Shown piece after piece: positions 1-6,998 of a stretch of 8,889 nt of DNA (position 1 is its first letter; each line of letters starts with the position of its first letter). The stretch is from an uncultured Bryobacteraceae bacterium (lineage in GTDB: Bacteria > Acidobacteriota > Terriglobia > Bryobacterales > Bryobacteraceae). Where the stretch lies: NCBI GenBank assembly GCA_937921835.1, contig CAKZVG010000319.1, forward strand, positions 1-8,889. The letters are read 5' to 3'. A program made the position numbers and the translations under genes. The notes under the pieces are model-generated. The model was not told the DNA's origin. It was given only the letters and a program-made list of their open reading frames with translations, and searched no databases.

Positions 1-3000
1 TCCGCGCCGAGCTGACGACGCCAAAGCCGGGACCGCCGAAGATGCGGCCTGGGACTCCAAAGTCGGCGTGGTTGAAGGCGTTGAGCAGTTCGCCGCGGAA
101 TTGCAGCTTGCGCATTTCGCTCCCCAACTGGAAGTTGCGGAGAATCGACAGGTCGACGTTGGTCTGGCCGTCGGCGCGCAGGATGTTGACGCCCTGGTTG
201 CCGAAGGTGGCCTGCGGCGGCTGCGAGAACGCCGCGGTGTCGAACCAGCGCAGCAGCGTCCGCTCGTTCTTGGGAAGATTCGGGTTGCGCGAGACGTTGG
301 CCCGGGTGGCGCCGATGGCTGAGTAGACCGAACTCACCTGGGTGGTGACGGTGAAAGGCGGTCCGGACTGGGCAGTGAAGATGCCGCCCATGCCCCAGCC
401 GCCCAGGAGATGACGCAGCGGCGAAGCGTTCAGATAGGCGCGGCCGGTTCCGAAGGGCAGCTCCCACACCCCGCTCAGGGTCAGCCGGTGGGGGATGTCG
501 TTCTCCGACGGGCCGTAGTCGGCGCGGCGGTTGTACAGGTTCGAGTAAGTGCCGCCCTCGGCTCCCAGCACCGAGCCGCCCTCGTTGGTGTTGTTCAGGT
601 TCTTCGACCAGGTATAAGTTCCCAGGAAGTTGAAGCCGCGCGCGAAGCGCTTCTCGGCGCGGAGCAGCATGGCGTGGTAGTTGGTGACGCCGAGCGAGGG
701 CAGCGCAATCACCACATTGGAGAACTGCGGGAACGGGCGGTCGCGCTGCGTCGAGGTGGGCGTCAGGATCTCCGGACGCACCTGGTTGATGCCCATGCTA
801 CTGCTGGCGAGCTTGCGCGAAAGATTCGCAAGATAACCCGCCTCCACCATCCACCCGCCGCCGATGTCGCGCTGAATGGTCAGGTTGTGCTGCATGGAGT
901 AACCCGTGCGCCGCGACTCCTCATAGAAGGTCACCGCGGTGGTGGGATTTTGGCCCACGCGGACCGCGCCGAAGGAGTCGTTGAGCGGCGGCTTGGTGGC
1001 GGTGTAACCGGGAACACCATCCTGGAGGCGGAAGGGAATGGTCACGCCGTTGTCGGGCGAATTGATGCTGGCCGAGAGCTCGAAACCGAGCGACGCGGAG
1101 GAGGGCGCGCCGGCGTCGAAGGGGTGCGCGTAGAACACTCCCCAGCCGCCGCGGACCACCGTGCGCGGCGAGCCGAACGGCTTCCAGGCGAAGCCGAAAC
1201 GCGGCCCGAAGTTGTTTATGTCGGTGTCGTAGGGCTTGGTGCGAAAGCCGTCCACGCCCATGAAGCGCACCACGCCGGGGGTGCCTGAAACCGGGTTGAT
1301 CCTCGTCAGGTCGAAGCCGTTCATGCGGTTGTTGATGTCGAAGATGGGCGTGTCGGTCTCCCAGCGCATGCCGAGGTTCAGCGTCAGATCGCGGTGCACC
1401 GCCCAATCGTCCTGAATGAACCAGGCGTAGTACCACGCGCGGCGGTCGAGGATCTCCGTCTCCCGCGCGCTAAACCCGGTGGGCGCTCCCACCAGCAGCG
1501 ACGCGAGGCCATTGCCGCTGGCGGCGAGGCCCGGCAATCCCGTAGCCAGCGTCGAGAACGTGAAACTGCCCGACACGGTGGGACGGTTGATCTCGAAGTT
1601 GAACGACGGCCGGATCTCCAGGCCGAACTTCACGGCGTGCCGGCCGCGGATCCAGGTGGTGAGGTTCGACCACTGGAACTGCTGGATCGGAAACTGCCGG
1701 CGCTCCTGCGCGCCCGAGCCGAGCCCCTGGAAGCCGGCCACGCTGAACTGCGGAAAAGCGGCGTCGGGCACGCCCTTCAATCCCAGCTTGCTGGGCCAGC
1801 CGCCGTCCAGTCCGTAGGATTTGGCGTGATTGATGCGGTTCCCGTAGTTGAAGCGGAATTCGTTGATCAGGTTGGGCGAGAAGGTGCGCGTGTAGGCTCC
1901 GTAGAAGAAGTTTTGATGGCGCAGCGCCAGGGCGCGGGGGTCGGCCGCGATGTCGGTGAGATAGGTGGTGAAGCCCAGATCGTCGCTGTTATAGAGATAA
2001 CGCAGGCTGAGGCGGTCCTGATCGCTTACGTTGATGTCGCCTTTGACCAGGAACGCGTTGCGCGTGAGCTTCTGCACGAAGTTGGTGGCGTAGTTGTTGG
2101 CGCCGGTGATGTTTGACGGCGGCTTGTTCGGCAGCGGCCAGAAGGGCAGCAGGTTCTTCGCCACCGCGTCGAGGCGCGAAGCCGGGATCAGGTTGCCCGG
2201 GAACTGCGTACGCACCGCGCGTCCGGCTTCGGTGCGGGTGGTGTTGGGATCGTAGATGGGGATCACCGCGCCGGCGGCGTTAAAGGTCTGCGAGAAGTTC
2301 CCGGCGCGCTGCTCGGGCGTGGGCGTGGTGAACTGCGTGGTCATGCCGTCGGAGCGGCGCGAGCCTTCATAGGCGAAAAAGAAAAACGCTTTGTCCCGCC
2401 CGTTCACCAGTTTGGGAATCATGACGGGACCGCCCACGGTGGCGCCGAACACGTTGTAGCGCAGCGGCGCGCGCTGCTTCTGGCCGTTGACGAACGGCGC
2501 GAAAAAGTTCGCGGCGTCGAGCTTTTCGTTGCGCAAATACTCGTAGGCCGAGCCGCGCAGCGAGTTCGTGCCGGACTTTGTCGTGGTTACGATGACGCCG
2601 CCAGCCGAGCCGCCGTACTCGGCAGCGTAGTTGTTGGCGAGCACCTTCACTTCCGCCACGGTCTCGACCGGCGGGTCGGTGTCCACCTGCCCGATACCCA
2701 GGCGCATGTTCTGGATATTGCCGCCATCCATGTAGATGTTCTGGGATTGGGTCCGTCCGCCGGCCAGAGAGAAGTTCGGCTTGCCGCCGGAATCGTAAGC
2801 CACGAAGACCGCCGCGCCCGTCATGCGGATGATGTTGAGCGTGCGCCGGTCGCCGAGCGGCATGTCCTCGACGCTGCGCGCTTCGACGAGCTGGCTCTGA
2901 TCCGAGGTGCGCGTTTCGAGCAGCGACGCCTGCGCGCTGACGGTGACGCTCTCCGTCACGGCGCCGACCTCCAGCCGGATGGACAATTCGAGCACCTGCC

Positions 3001-3292
3001 CGGTGGTGAGCGTGAGATTCTCTCGCACGAAGCGGCGGAAGCCCTCTTTCTCCGCGGTGATGGTGTAGGCGCCGATGGGCAGCGCCGGAAGCGAGTAGAA
3101 GCCGGTGTCGTTGGACCGTGTGCGGAACTTGGCGCCGGTGGTGGCGCTGGTGGCCGTCACCTCGACTCCCGGAACGAAAGCGCCCTGCGCGTCGCTGATG
3201 ATTCCGCTGACGGAAGCCTGCGGCGACTGCGCGCCCACCACCATCGCCGCCGCGAACACGGCGGCAAGAGCCAATACCGATGTTCTTTTCAT
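1..3292 (-). CDS. Oar-like TonB-dependent outer-membrane receptor with N-terminal carboxypeptidase-regulatory-like domain (3' end cut by window edge)
   Basis: Reading the minus strand from the ATG at 3292-3290 gives an uninterrupted frame of 1097 codons to the left edge. Residues 1-21 look like a Sec signal peptide (MKRTS, hydrophobic core, VGA before QSP). Residues about 24-110 match the carboxypeptidase-regulatory-like beta-sandwich (G-x-I-x-D-x-x-G near the start, then GFYSLPALPIGAYTITAEKEGF-type strands). A TonB plug follows, with NIYMDGGNIQ near 184 and EYGGSAGGVIVTTTKSGTN near 224-242. The rest is a beta-barrel with Oar-family landmarks: AFFFFAYEG, WFIQDDW, EKRFARGFNFLGTYTWSK near 880-897 and PHRLTLSGVWELPFG near 931-946. 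Such receptors take up large or scarce substrates through the outer membrane using TonB energy; the ligand cannot be told from sequence. The last visible residues (FGVVSSAR) usually lie 10-20 residues before the terminal aromatic residue, so the gene is nearly complete. I see no TonB box. An AGGGG ribosome site lies 7 nt before the ATG. The family is strongly expanded in Acidobacteriota. Confidence 0.93.
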   Translation of the reverse strand, partial: MKRTSVLALAAVFAAAMVVGAQSPQASVSGIISDAQGAFVPGVEVTATSATTGAKFRTRSNDTGFYSLPALPIGAYTITAEKEGFRRFVRENLTLTTGQVLELSIRLEVGAVTESVTVSAQASLLETRTSDQSQLVEARSVEDMPLGDRRTLNIIRMTGAAVFVAYDSGGKPNFSLAGGRTQSQNIYMDGGNIQNMRLGIGQVDTDPPVETVAEVKVLANNYAAEYGGSAGGVIVTTTKSGTNSLRGSAYEYLRNEKLDAANFFAPFVNGQKQRAPLRYNVFGATVGGPVMIPKLVNGRDKAFFFFAYEGSRRSDGMTTQFTTPTPEQRAGNFSQTFNAAGAVIPIYDPNTTRTEAGRAVRTQFPGNLIPASRLDAVAKNLLPFWPLPNKPPSNITGANNYATNFVQKLTRNAFLVKGDINVSDQDRLSLRYLYNSDDLGFTTYLTDIAADPRALALRHQNFFYGAYTRTFSPNLINEFRFNYGNRINHAKSYGLDGGWPSKLGLKGVPDAAFPQFSVAGFQGLGSGAQERRQFPIQQFQWSNLTTWIRGRHAVKFGLEIRPSFNFEINRPTVSGSFTFSTLATGLPGLAASGNGLASLLVGAPTGFSARETEILDRRAWYYAWFIQDDWAVHRDLTLNLGMRWETDTPIFDINNRMNGFDLTRINPVSGTPGVVRFMGVDGFRTKPYDTDINNFGPRFGFAWKPFGSPRTVVRGGWGVFYAHPFDAGAPSSASLGFELSASINSPDNGVTIPFRLQDGVPGYTATKPPLNDSFGAVRVGQNPTTAVTFYEESRRTGYSMQHNLTIQRDIGGGWMVEAGYLANLSRKLASSSMGINQVRPEILTPTSTQRDRPFPQFSNVVIALPSLGVTNYHAMLLRAEKRFARGFNFLGTYTWSKNLNNTNEGGSVLGAEGGTYSNLYNRRADYGPSENDIPHRLTLSGVWELPFGTGRAYLNASPLRHLLGGWGMGGIFTAQSGPPFTVTTQVSSVYSAIGATRANVSRNPNLPKNERTLLRWFDTAAFSQPPQATFGNQGVNILRADGQTNVDLSILRNFQLGSEMRKLQFRGELLNAFNHADFGVPGRIFGGPGFGVVSSAR

Positions 3293-3299
3293 GAAGCTA

Positions 3300-3304
3300 C
3301 CCCT
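3300..3304 (-). promoter_or_regulatory. Ribosome binding site of the TonB-dependent receptor
   Basis: On the minus strand the bases read AGGGG, 7 nt before the ATG at 3292. This supports that ATG as the start, together with the signal peptide that begins directly there. Confidence 0.6.
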
Positions 3305-3315
3305 GCAAACTCAAC

Positions 3316-3335
3316 GCCCGGGCCGCTGCCCGGGT
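3316..3335 (-). other. GC-rich stem-loop in the receptor mRNA leader
   Basis: CCCGGGC (3317-3323), loop CGCT, GCCCGGG (3328-3334): a perfect 7-bp stem with a 4-nt loop, extendable by one wobble pair at 3316/3335 in the plus-strand reading. On the minus strand it lies 11 nt upstream of the ribosome site and just downstream of the expected transcription start of the receptor promoter. It would therefore form at the very 5' end of the mRNA. No U-run follows it on the minus strand, so it is not a normal intrinsic terminator. A 5'-end stabilising hairpin or a protein-binding site is more likely. The structure is seen; the role is inferred. Confidence 0.55.
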
Positions 3336-3342
3336 CTTCTGA

Positions 3343-3355
3343 TGGCATTATGCCA
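3343..3355. promoter_or_regulatory. 13-nt palindrome overlapping the receptor -10 element (possible operator)
   Basis: TGGCAT-T-ATGCCA is a perfect inverted repeat of 6-nt arms around one central base. It completely covers the predicted -10 element of the receptor promoter. A regulator bound here would block RNA polymerase. However, an extended -10 can make half of such a palindrome by chance, and a single short site cannot be assigned to a regulator. Confidence 0.3.
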
Positions 3356-3375
3356 CAGTCCGCCGCAATGTTTCA
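3347..3375 (-). promoter_or_regulatory. Predicted sigma70-type promoter of the receptor gene
   Basis: On the minus strand the -10 element is CATAAT (3352-3347), directly preceded by TGG, which fits an extended -10 (TGn). A weak -35, TGAAAC (3375-3370), lies exactly 17 nt upstream. Transcription would start near 3340, giving a leader of about 48 nt that begins with the hairpin at 3316-3335. The -10 sits inside a palindrome. The extended -10 and the spacing are seen; promoter activity is inferred. Confidence 0.5.
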
Positions 3376-3465
3376 TTAAGATTACGTCATTGCCGCCCCG
3401 GCGGGAAGCGGCCGCGGATCGACGCTATCATGGTCCTTTGCCGGTAAGCTGAGACGGCGGATTCG

Positions 3466-4098
3466 ATGACCCTTCCGCGCCTGTACCCGATCCTCGACAC
3501 GGCTGCGCTCGCCTCGCGCGGCATGCGCGCGGAGACCGCCGCCCGAGCCATGATCGAGGCCGGCGCCCGCATCCTCCAGTTCCGCCACAAAGAACATTTC
3601 TTGCGCGCCGTGTTTGACGAAGCCGCGCGCATCGCCGCCCTGTGCCGGGAAGCGGGTGCGCTGTTCGTGATCGACGACCGCGCCGACGTGGCGGCGCTGC
3701 TTGGAGCCGGCGTCCACGTCGGCCAGCAAGACCTGCCGCCGGCGGCGGCGCGCCGCATCGTGGGCCCCGGCGCCGTCGTCGGCTTTTCCACCCACAACGC
3801 CGCGCAGTTGGCCGCGGCGGCGGGGGAACCGGCGGACTATCTCGCCATCGGTCCCATCTTCGCCACGCGCTCGAAGGAGAAGCCCGATCCGGAGCTTGGG
3901 ATCGCCGAGCTATCCCGCCTGCGCGGGTTGGCCGCGAAGCCGCTGGTGGCAATTGGCGGCATCACGCTGGGAACCGCGCCGGCGGTGCTTGAGGCGGGCG
4001 CCGATGCGGTGGCGGTGATCGCGGCTTTGCTGCCCGATCCGCTTACCGAAGCGGCGCTGCGCGCACGGGTGAAGGAATGGCTCAACCTGCTCAGGTGA
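3466..4098 (+). CDS. thiE: Thiamine phosphate synthase
   Basis: This 210-residue protein has the full length and motif order of ThiE, the cytosolic TIM-barrel enzyme that joins HMP pyrophosphate to thiazole phosphate, making thiamine phosphate and pyrophosphate. Seen motifs: LPRLYPILD at the N-terminus; QFRHKE (Q38, R40, K42) for pyrophosphate; VIDDRADVAALLGAGVHVGQ (68-87); VGFSTH (105-110); YLAIGPIFATRSK with T134, S136 and K137; and VAIGGI (161-166) with AVAVIAAL near 181-188, the phosphate-binding end of the barrel. The usual Asn-Asp pair after the third strand is Asp70-Asp71 here. The ATG at 3466 is the only reasonable start; there is no strong ribosome site before it. A TATCAT -10-like hexamer lies at 3426-3431 but lacks a -35. 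The gene heads a plus-strand cluster with two permeases and overlaps the first. No other thi genes are in the window. Confidence 0.93.
   Translation: MTLPRLYPILDTAALASRGMRAETAARAMIEAGARILQFRHKEHFLRAVFDEAARIAALCREAGALFVIDDRADVAALLGAGVHVGQQDLPPAAARRIVGPGAVVGFSTHNAAQLAAAAGEPADYLAIGPIFATRSKEKPDPELGIAELSRLRGLAAKPLVAIGGITLGTAPAVLEAGADAVAVIAALLPDPLTEAALRARVKEWLNLLR
4068..4072 (+). promoter_or_regulatory. Possible ribosome binding site for the LAT-type permease, inside thiE
   Basis: GGTGA fits the GGUGA part of the anti-Shine-Dalgarno complement and lies 4 nt before the ATG at 4077. The neighbouring AAGGA (4072-4076) touches the ATG and would be too close for it, and it is 18 nt from the alternative GTG at 4095, too far. 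This mildly favours the ATG at 4077. Confidence 0.35.
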
Positions 4099-5462
4099 AC
4101 ACGGGCCTGGTGAAGGGCCTCGGGTTGTTCGACGCCACCACGCTGGTCATGGGATCCATGATCGGCTCGGGGATCTTCATCGTCGCCGCCGACATCGCCC
4201 GCCAGACGCAATCGCCGGGCGGGATGCTGATGGTCTGGGTGGCCACCGCCGTGCTCACCATCGTCGCGGCGCTGAGCTACGGGGAACTGGCGGCGGCGAT
4301 GCCGCACGCCGGCGGGCAGTACGTCTACCTGCGCGAGGCCTTCGGCCCCCTGAGCGGCTTCCTGTACGGCTGGACGCTGTTCCTGGTGATCCAGACCGGC
4401 ACCATCGCGGCCGTGGCGGTCGCCTTCGCCAAGTTCGCCGGCGTGTTCTTCCCCTGGATCTCGGCCGGCCAGCACCTAGGCTTCCTCAACACCCAGCAAC
4501 TGACCGCCATCGCCGTGCTGGTGCTGCTGACGGCGGTGAACACGCGCGGGGTCCGCGCCGGCGCCATGGTGCAGAATGTCTTCACCATCGCCAAAACCGG
4601 CGCGCTGCTGGCGCTGATCGGCTTCGGCTTCGCGCTGGGCCGCAACCAGGCCGCCGTCGAGCGCAACTTCGGCGACTTCTGGGGTGGCATGGAGTGGGGC
4701 TGGACGGCGCTGCGCGTCACCGGCGTGGCCATGGTGGGGGCGCTGTTCTCCTCCGACGCCTGGAACAACGTGACGTTCACCGGAGGCGAGGTGCGCAACC
4801 CGCGGCGCAACCTGCCGCTGGCGCTCGGGCTCGGCGTAGCGTCGGTGTCGGTCCTCTACCTTGCCTCGAATCTCGCCTATCTGGTGGTGCTGCCGCTCGA
4901 AGCCATTCAGAACGCGCCCGAGGACCGGGTCGGGACGGCGGCGGCGGCCGAGATCCTGGGACCGGCGGCGGTGGGGGTGATGGCCGCCGCCATCATGGTG
5001 TCCACCTTCGGGTGTCTGAACGGCATGATCCTGGCCGGGGCGCGCGTCTACTACGCCATGGCGCTCGACAAGCTGTTCTTTGCGTCCGCCGCCAGACTCG
5101 ATCCCAAACATCACACCCCGGTTGTATCCTTGGCGGCGCAATGCGCCTGGGCCTGCCTGCTCACGCTCACCGGCGCCTACAGCGACCTGCTCGACTATGT
5201 TATATTCGCCGTTTTGCTCTTCTACATCCTGACGATCGCGGGCATCTTCGTGCTCCGCCGCACGAAGCCCGGGCTGGAGCGTCCCTACCGCGCCGTGGGC
5301 TATCCGGCGCTGCCGGCGCTGTACATCGCGGCCGCCGGGATGATCGAAGTTTTGCTGTTGCTGTATAAGCCGGACTATACCTGGCCCGGTCTTGTCATCG
5401 TGATCCTGGGAGTCCCGGTCTATTATTTCTGGAGGAAGCGCCAGCCGCGGATGGCCGCCTGA
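4077..5462 (+). CDS. APC-superfamily amino-acid permease, LAT/SteT-like
   Basis: This is an inner-membrane amino-acid transporter or exchanger of 461 residues with about 12 hydrophobic segments, the normal size for bacterial LAT-type proteins. TM1 carries the unwound substrate-binding motif GSMIGSGIF (26-34). A conserved loop reads SYGELAAAMPHAGGQYVYL (67-85). TM5 has N167-x-x-T170-x-x-K173, the lysine position known to matter in SteT/BasC-type carriers. TM6 and its following loop give SSDAWN then GGEVRNPRRNLPLA (225-249), the family signature. RPYRAVGYPALP (402-413) precedes the last two helices. The substrate cannot be fixed; Ser/Thr or neutral amino acids are typical of relatives. With the ATG at 4077 the gene overlaps thiE by 22 nt. 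A GTG at 4095 in the same frame would give a classic 4-nt GTGA overlap but has no ribosome site. Translational coupling to thiE is likely either way. Confidence 0.9.
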   Translation: MAQPAQVNTGLVKGLGLFDATTLVMGSMIGSGIFIVAADIARQTQSPGGMLMVWVATAVLTIVAALSYGELAAAMPHAGGQYVYLREAFGPLSGFLYGWTLFLVIQTGTIAAVAVAFAKFAGVFFPWISAGQHLGFLNTQQLTAIAVLVLLTAVNTRGVRAGAMVQNVFTIAKTGALLALIGFGFALGRNQAAVERNFGDFWGGMEWGWTALRVTGVAMVGALFSSDAWNNVTFTGGEVRNPRRNLPLALGLGVASVSVLYLASNLAYLVVLPLEAIQNAPEDRVGTAAAAEILGPAAVGVMAAAIMVSTFGCLNGMILAGARVYYAMALDKLFFASAARLDPKHHTPVVSLAAQCAWACLLTLTGAYSDLLDYVIFAVLLFYILTIAGIFVLRRTKPGLERPYRAVGYPALPALYIAAAGMIEVLLLLYKPDYTWPGLVIVILGVPVYYFWRKRQPRMAA

Positions 5463-5475
5463 CGCTTGCCGATGC

Positions 5476-5480
5476 GAGGT
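5476..5480 (+). promoter_or_regulatory. Ribosome binding site that selects the start of the second permease
   Basis: GAGGT lies 3 nt before the ATG at 5484. Two earlier in-frame starts, TTG at 5466 and ATG at 5472, have no comparable site. Family proteins also begin with MNLF-like sequence, which matches a start at 5484. Confidence 0.5.
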
Positions 5481-5483
5481 CCC

Positions 5484-6959
5484 ATGAACCTGTTCGCGGT
5501 TAAACCGCTGAGCCGCATCATCGCCGAATCCGAGGGCGGCGAGCACACCCTCAAACGGAGTCTGGGCCCGGCCAACCTGGTGGCCCTGGGAATCGGCGCC
5601 ATCATCGGAGCGGGGTTGTTCTCGCTCACCGGCATTGCCGCGGCGGAGAACGCCGGGCCGGCCATCGTGCTGTCGTTCGGGCTGGCGGCGCTCGGCTGCG
5701 CGTTCGCGGGGATGTGCTATAGCGAGTTCGCCACCATGATCCCCATCGCCGGCAGCGCCTACACCTATGCCTACGCGACCATGGGCGAGTTTCTGGCCTG
5801 GATTATCGGCTGGGACCTGGTGCTCGAATACGCCGTGGGCGCGGCCACGGTCTCGATAAGCTGGTCGCGCTACATGGTGACGTTTCTGCACAGTCTTGGC
5901 ATCGACCTGCCTCCGCAGCTGATCGCCTCGCCCTGGCAGCCGGTGCAGCTCCCCGACGGCTCCACCGTGCACGGCATCCTGAACCTGCCGGCGGTCTTCA
6001 TCGTGGTGCTCATTTCGATGCTGCTGATGGTGGGCATCAAGGAGTCGGCCAACGTCAACGCGGTGGTGGTGGCGATCAAAGTGACGGTGGTGATCGTGTT
6101 CATCGCCGCCGGCTGGGCCTACATCAAGCCGGAGAACCACACGCCCTTCATCCCGCCCAACACGGGAACCTTCGGCGAGTTCGGCTGGAGCGGCATCCTG
6201 GCCGGCGCGGGCACGATCTTCTTCGCCTATATCGGATTCGACGCCGTCTCGACGGCCGCGCAGGAGGCGCGCCGCCCACAGAAGGACATGCCGGTGGGGA
6301 TTATCGGCTCGCTGGCGATCTGCACCGTGCTCTACATGCTGTTCGCCTACGTGATGACCGGCCTGGTGCGCTACACGGATTTCGCGGGCCACGCCGCGCC
6401 GGCCGCGCTGGCGATCGCGGCGACGCCGTTTCCCTGGCTGCGCATGGCGGTGAGCATGGCCATCCTGGCGGGGTTGACCTCGGTCATCCTGGTGATGCTG
6501 CTCGGGCAGTCGCGGGTATTCTTCTCGATGTCGCGCGACGGGCTGCTGCCGCGCGTCTTTTCCGAGATCCATCCCAAGTTCCGCACGCCCTGGCGCTCGA
6601 ACCTGCTGTTTATGGGCTTCGTCAGCGTTTTCTCGGCTTTCTTCCCCATCTCGGTGGTGGGCCACATGACCAGCATCGGGACGCTGTTCGCCTTTATGAT
6701 CGTCTGCGGCGGCATCATGATCATGCGCCGCACCAACCCAAACCTGCCGCGGCCGTTCCGGACGCCTCTGGTGCCGCTGGTGCCGGTTCTCGGGATCCTG
6801 GTATGTGGCGCGATGATGTTCGGCTTGGGCTGGGAGAACTGGATGCGGCTGCTGGTTTGGCTGATAATCGGCTTCGTCATTTACTTTAGCTACAGCCGGA
6901 CGCACAGCCGCCTGGCTCGGGACCGCGCGCTGGAGGCCGACAGGGGGGCGACTGTCTGA
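5484..6959 (+). CDS. APC-superfamily amino-acid permease, CAT/YhdG-like
   Basis: Starting at the ATG at 5484 gives 491 residues; a TTG at 5466 would add six. It is an inner-membrane transporter with about 12-13 hydrophobic segments and belongs to the cationic-amino-acid-transporter branch, so it is not a recent duplicate of its neighbour. Seen signatures: MNLFAVKPL followed by LKRSLGPANLVALGIGAIIG (23-42) and AGLFSLTG; CYSEFATMIPIAGSAYTYAY (78-97); GWDLVLEYAVGAATVSISWS (109-128); and TM5 with K199, which by motif matches the proton-coupling lysine of ApcT. TM6 reads FFAYIGFDAVSTAAQEARRP (246-265), where relatives usually have AAEE-x-x-NP. RRTNPNLPRPFRTPLVPLVP (415-434) starts the C-terminal permease module. 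Substrate is unknown; relatives carry Ala, Arg, Lys or broad amino acids by proton coupling. It follows the first permease by 21 nt, so co-transcription is expected. Its stop codon lies in the loop of a strong hairpin. Confidence 0.92.
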   Translation: MNLFAVKPLSRIIAESEGGEHTLKRSLGPANLVALGIGAIIGAGLFSLTGIAAAENAGPAIVLSFGLAALGCAFAGMCYSEFATMIPIAGSAYTYAYATMGEFLAWIIGWDLVLEYAVGAATVSISWSRYMVTFLHSLGIDLPPQLIASPWQPVQLPDGSTVHGILNLPAVFIVVLISMLLMVGIKESANVNAVVVAIKVTVVIVFIAAGWAYIKPENHTPFIPPNTGTFGEFGWSGILAGAGTIFFAYIGFDAVSTAAQEARRPQKDMPVGIIGSLAICTVLYMLFAYVMTGLVRYTDFAGHAAPAALAIAATPFPWLRMAVSMAILAGLTSVILVMLLGQSRVFFSMSRDGLLPRVFSEIHPKFRTPWRSNLLFMGFVSVFSAFFPISVVGHMTSIGTLFAFMIVCGGIMIMRRTNPNLPRPFRTPLVPLVPVLGILVCGAMMFGLGWENWMRLLVWLIIGFVIYFSYSRTHSRLARDRALEADRGATV

Positions 6960-6973
6960 GGACAGACTCGCCC
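6946..6973. terminator. Hairpin between convergent genes, probable bidirectional transcription end
   Basis: GGGCGA+CTGTC (6946-6956), loop TGAG, GACAG (6961-6965), 2-nt bulge AC, TCGCCC (6968-6973): 11 base pairs, mostly GC at the base. The loop contains the permease stop codon TGA (6957-6959), and the 3' arm lies in the 39-nt gap before the converging HDOD gene. Neither strand has a T-run after the stem, so this would be a U-less terminator or an mRNA 3'-end stabiliser serving both genes. The pairing is seen; the function is inferred from the convergent position. Confidence 0.5.
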
Positions 6974-6998
6974 GGCGAGCCGGCCGGAAGGCGGCGGG

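Noticed and set aside
410..2116. Long plus-strand open frames (292 and 240 codons) opposite the receptor gene
   Set aside because: They are antisense shadows of the receptor, whose minus-strand frame is uninterrupted for 1097 codons and matches a known family throughout.
2747..3379. A 210-codon plus-strand open frame over the receptor N-terminus
   Set aside because: Arg/His/Gly-rich composition, no domain, and complete overlap with the receptor signal peptide, regulatory domain and promoter region.
3393..3416. Short GC palindromes between the receptor and thiE (CCGCC/GGCGG and GCGGCCGC)
   Set aside because: Very short arms with almost no loop in a GC-rich region; expected by chance.
3426..3431. 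TATCAT as a thiE -10 element
   Set aside because: No -35 at 16-18 nt and no extended -10; kept only as a note under thiE, not as a promoter call.
3449..3474. Possible TPP riboswitch (CTGAGA at 3449 and ACCCTT at 3469) before thiE
   Set aside because: The two pieces are 14 nt apart instead of a few, no good GGGG partner for ACCC lies upstream, the GCGNAGGGA end is missing, and ACCCTT is part of the thiE coding start.
4476..6905. An 809-codon open frame on the minus strand across both permease genes
   Set aside because: It is antisense to two clearly recognised membrane proteins. Its translation is hydrophilic and rich in His, Arg, Gln, Asp and Gly, with no recognisable domain, as expected from the reverse complement of GC-rich coding sequence.
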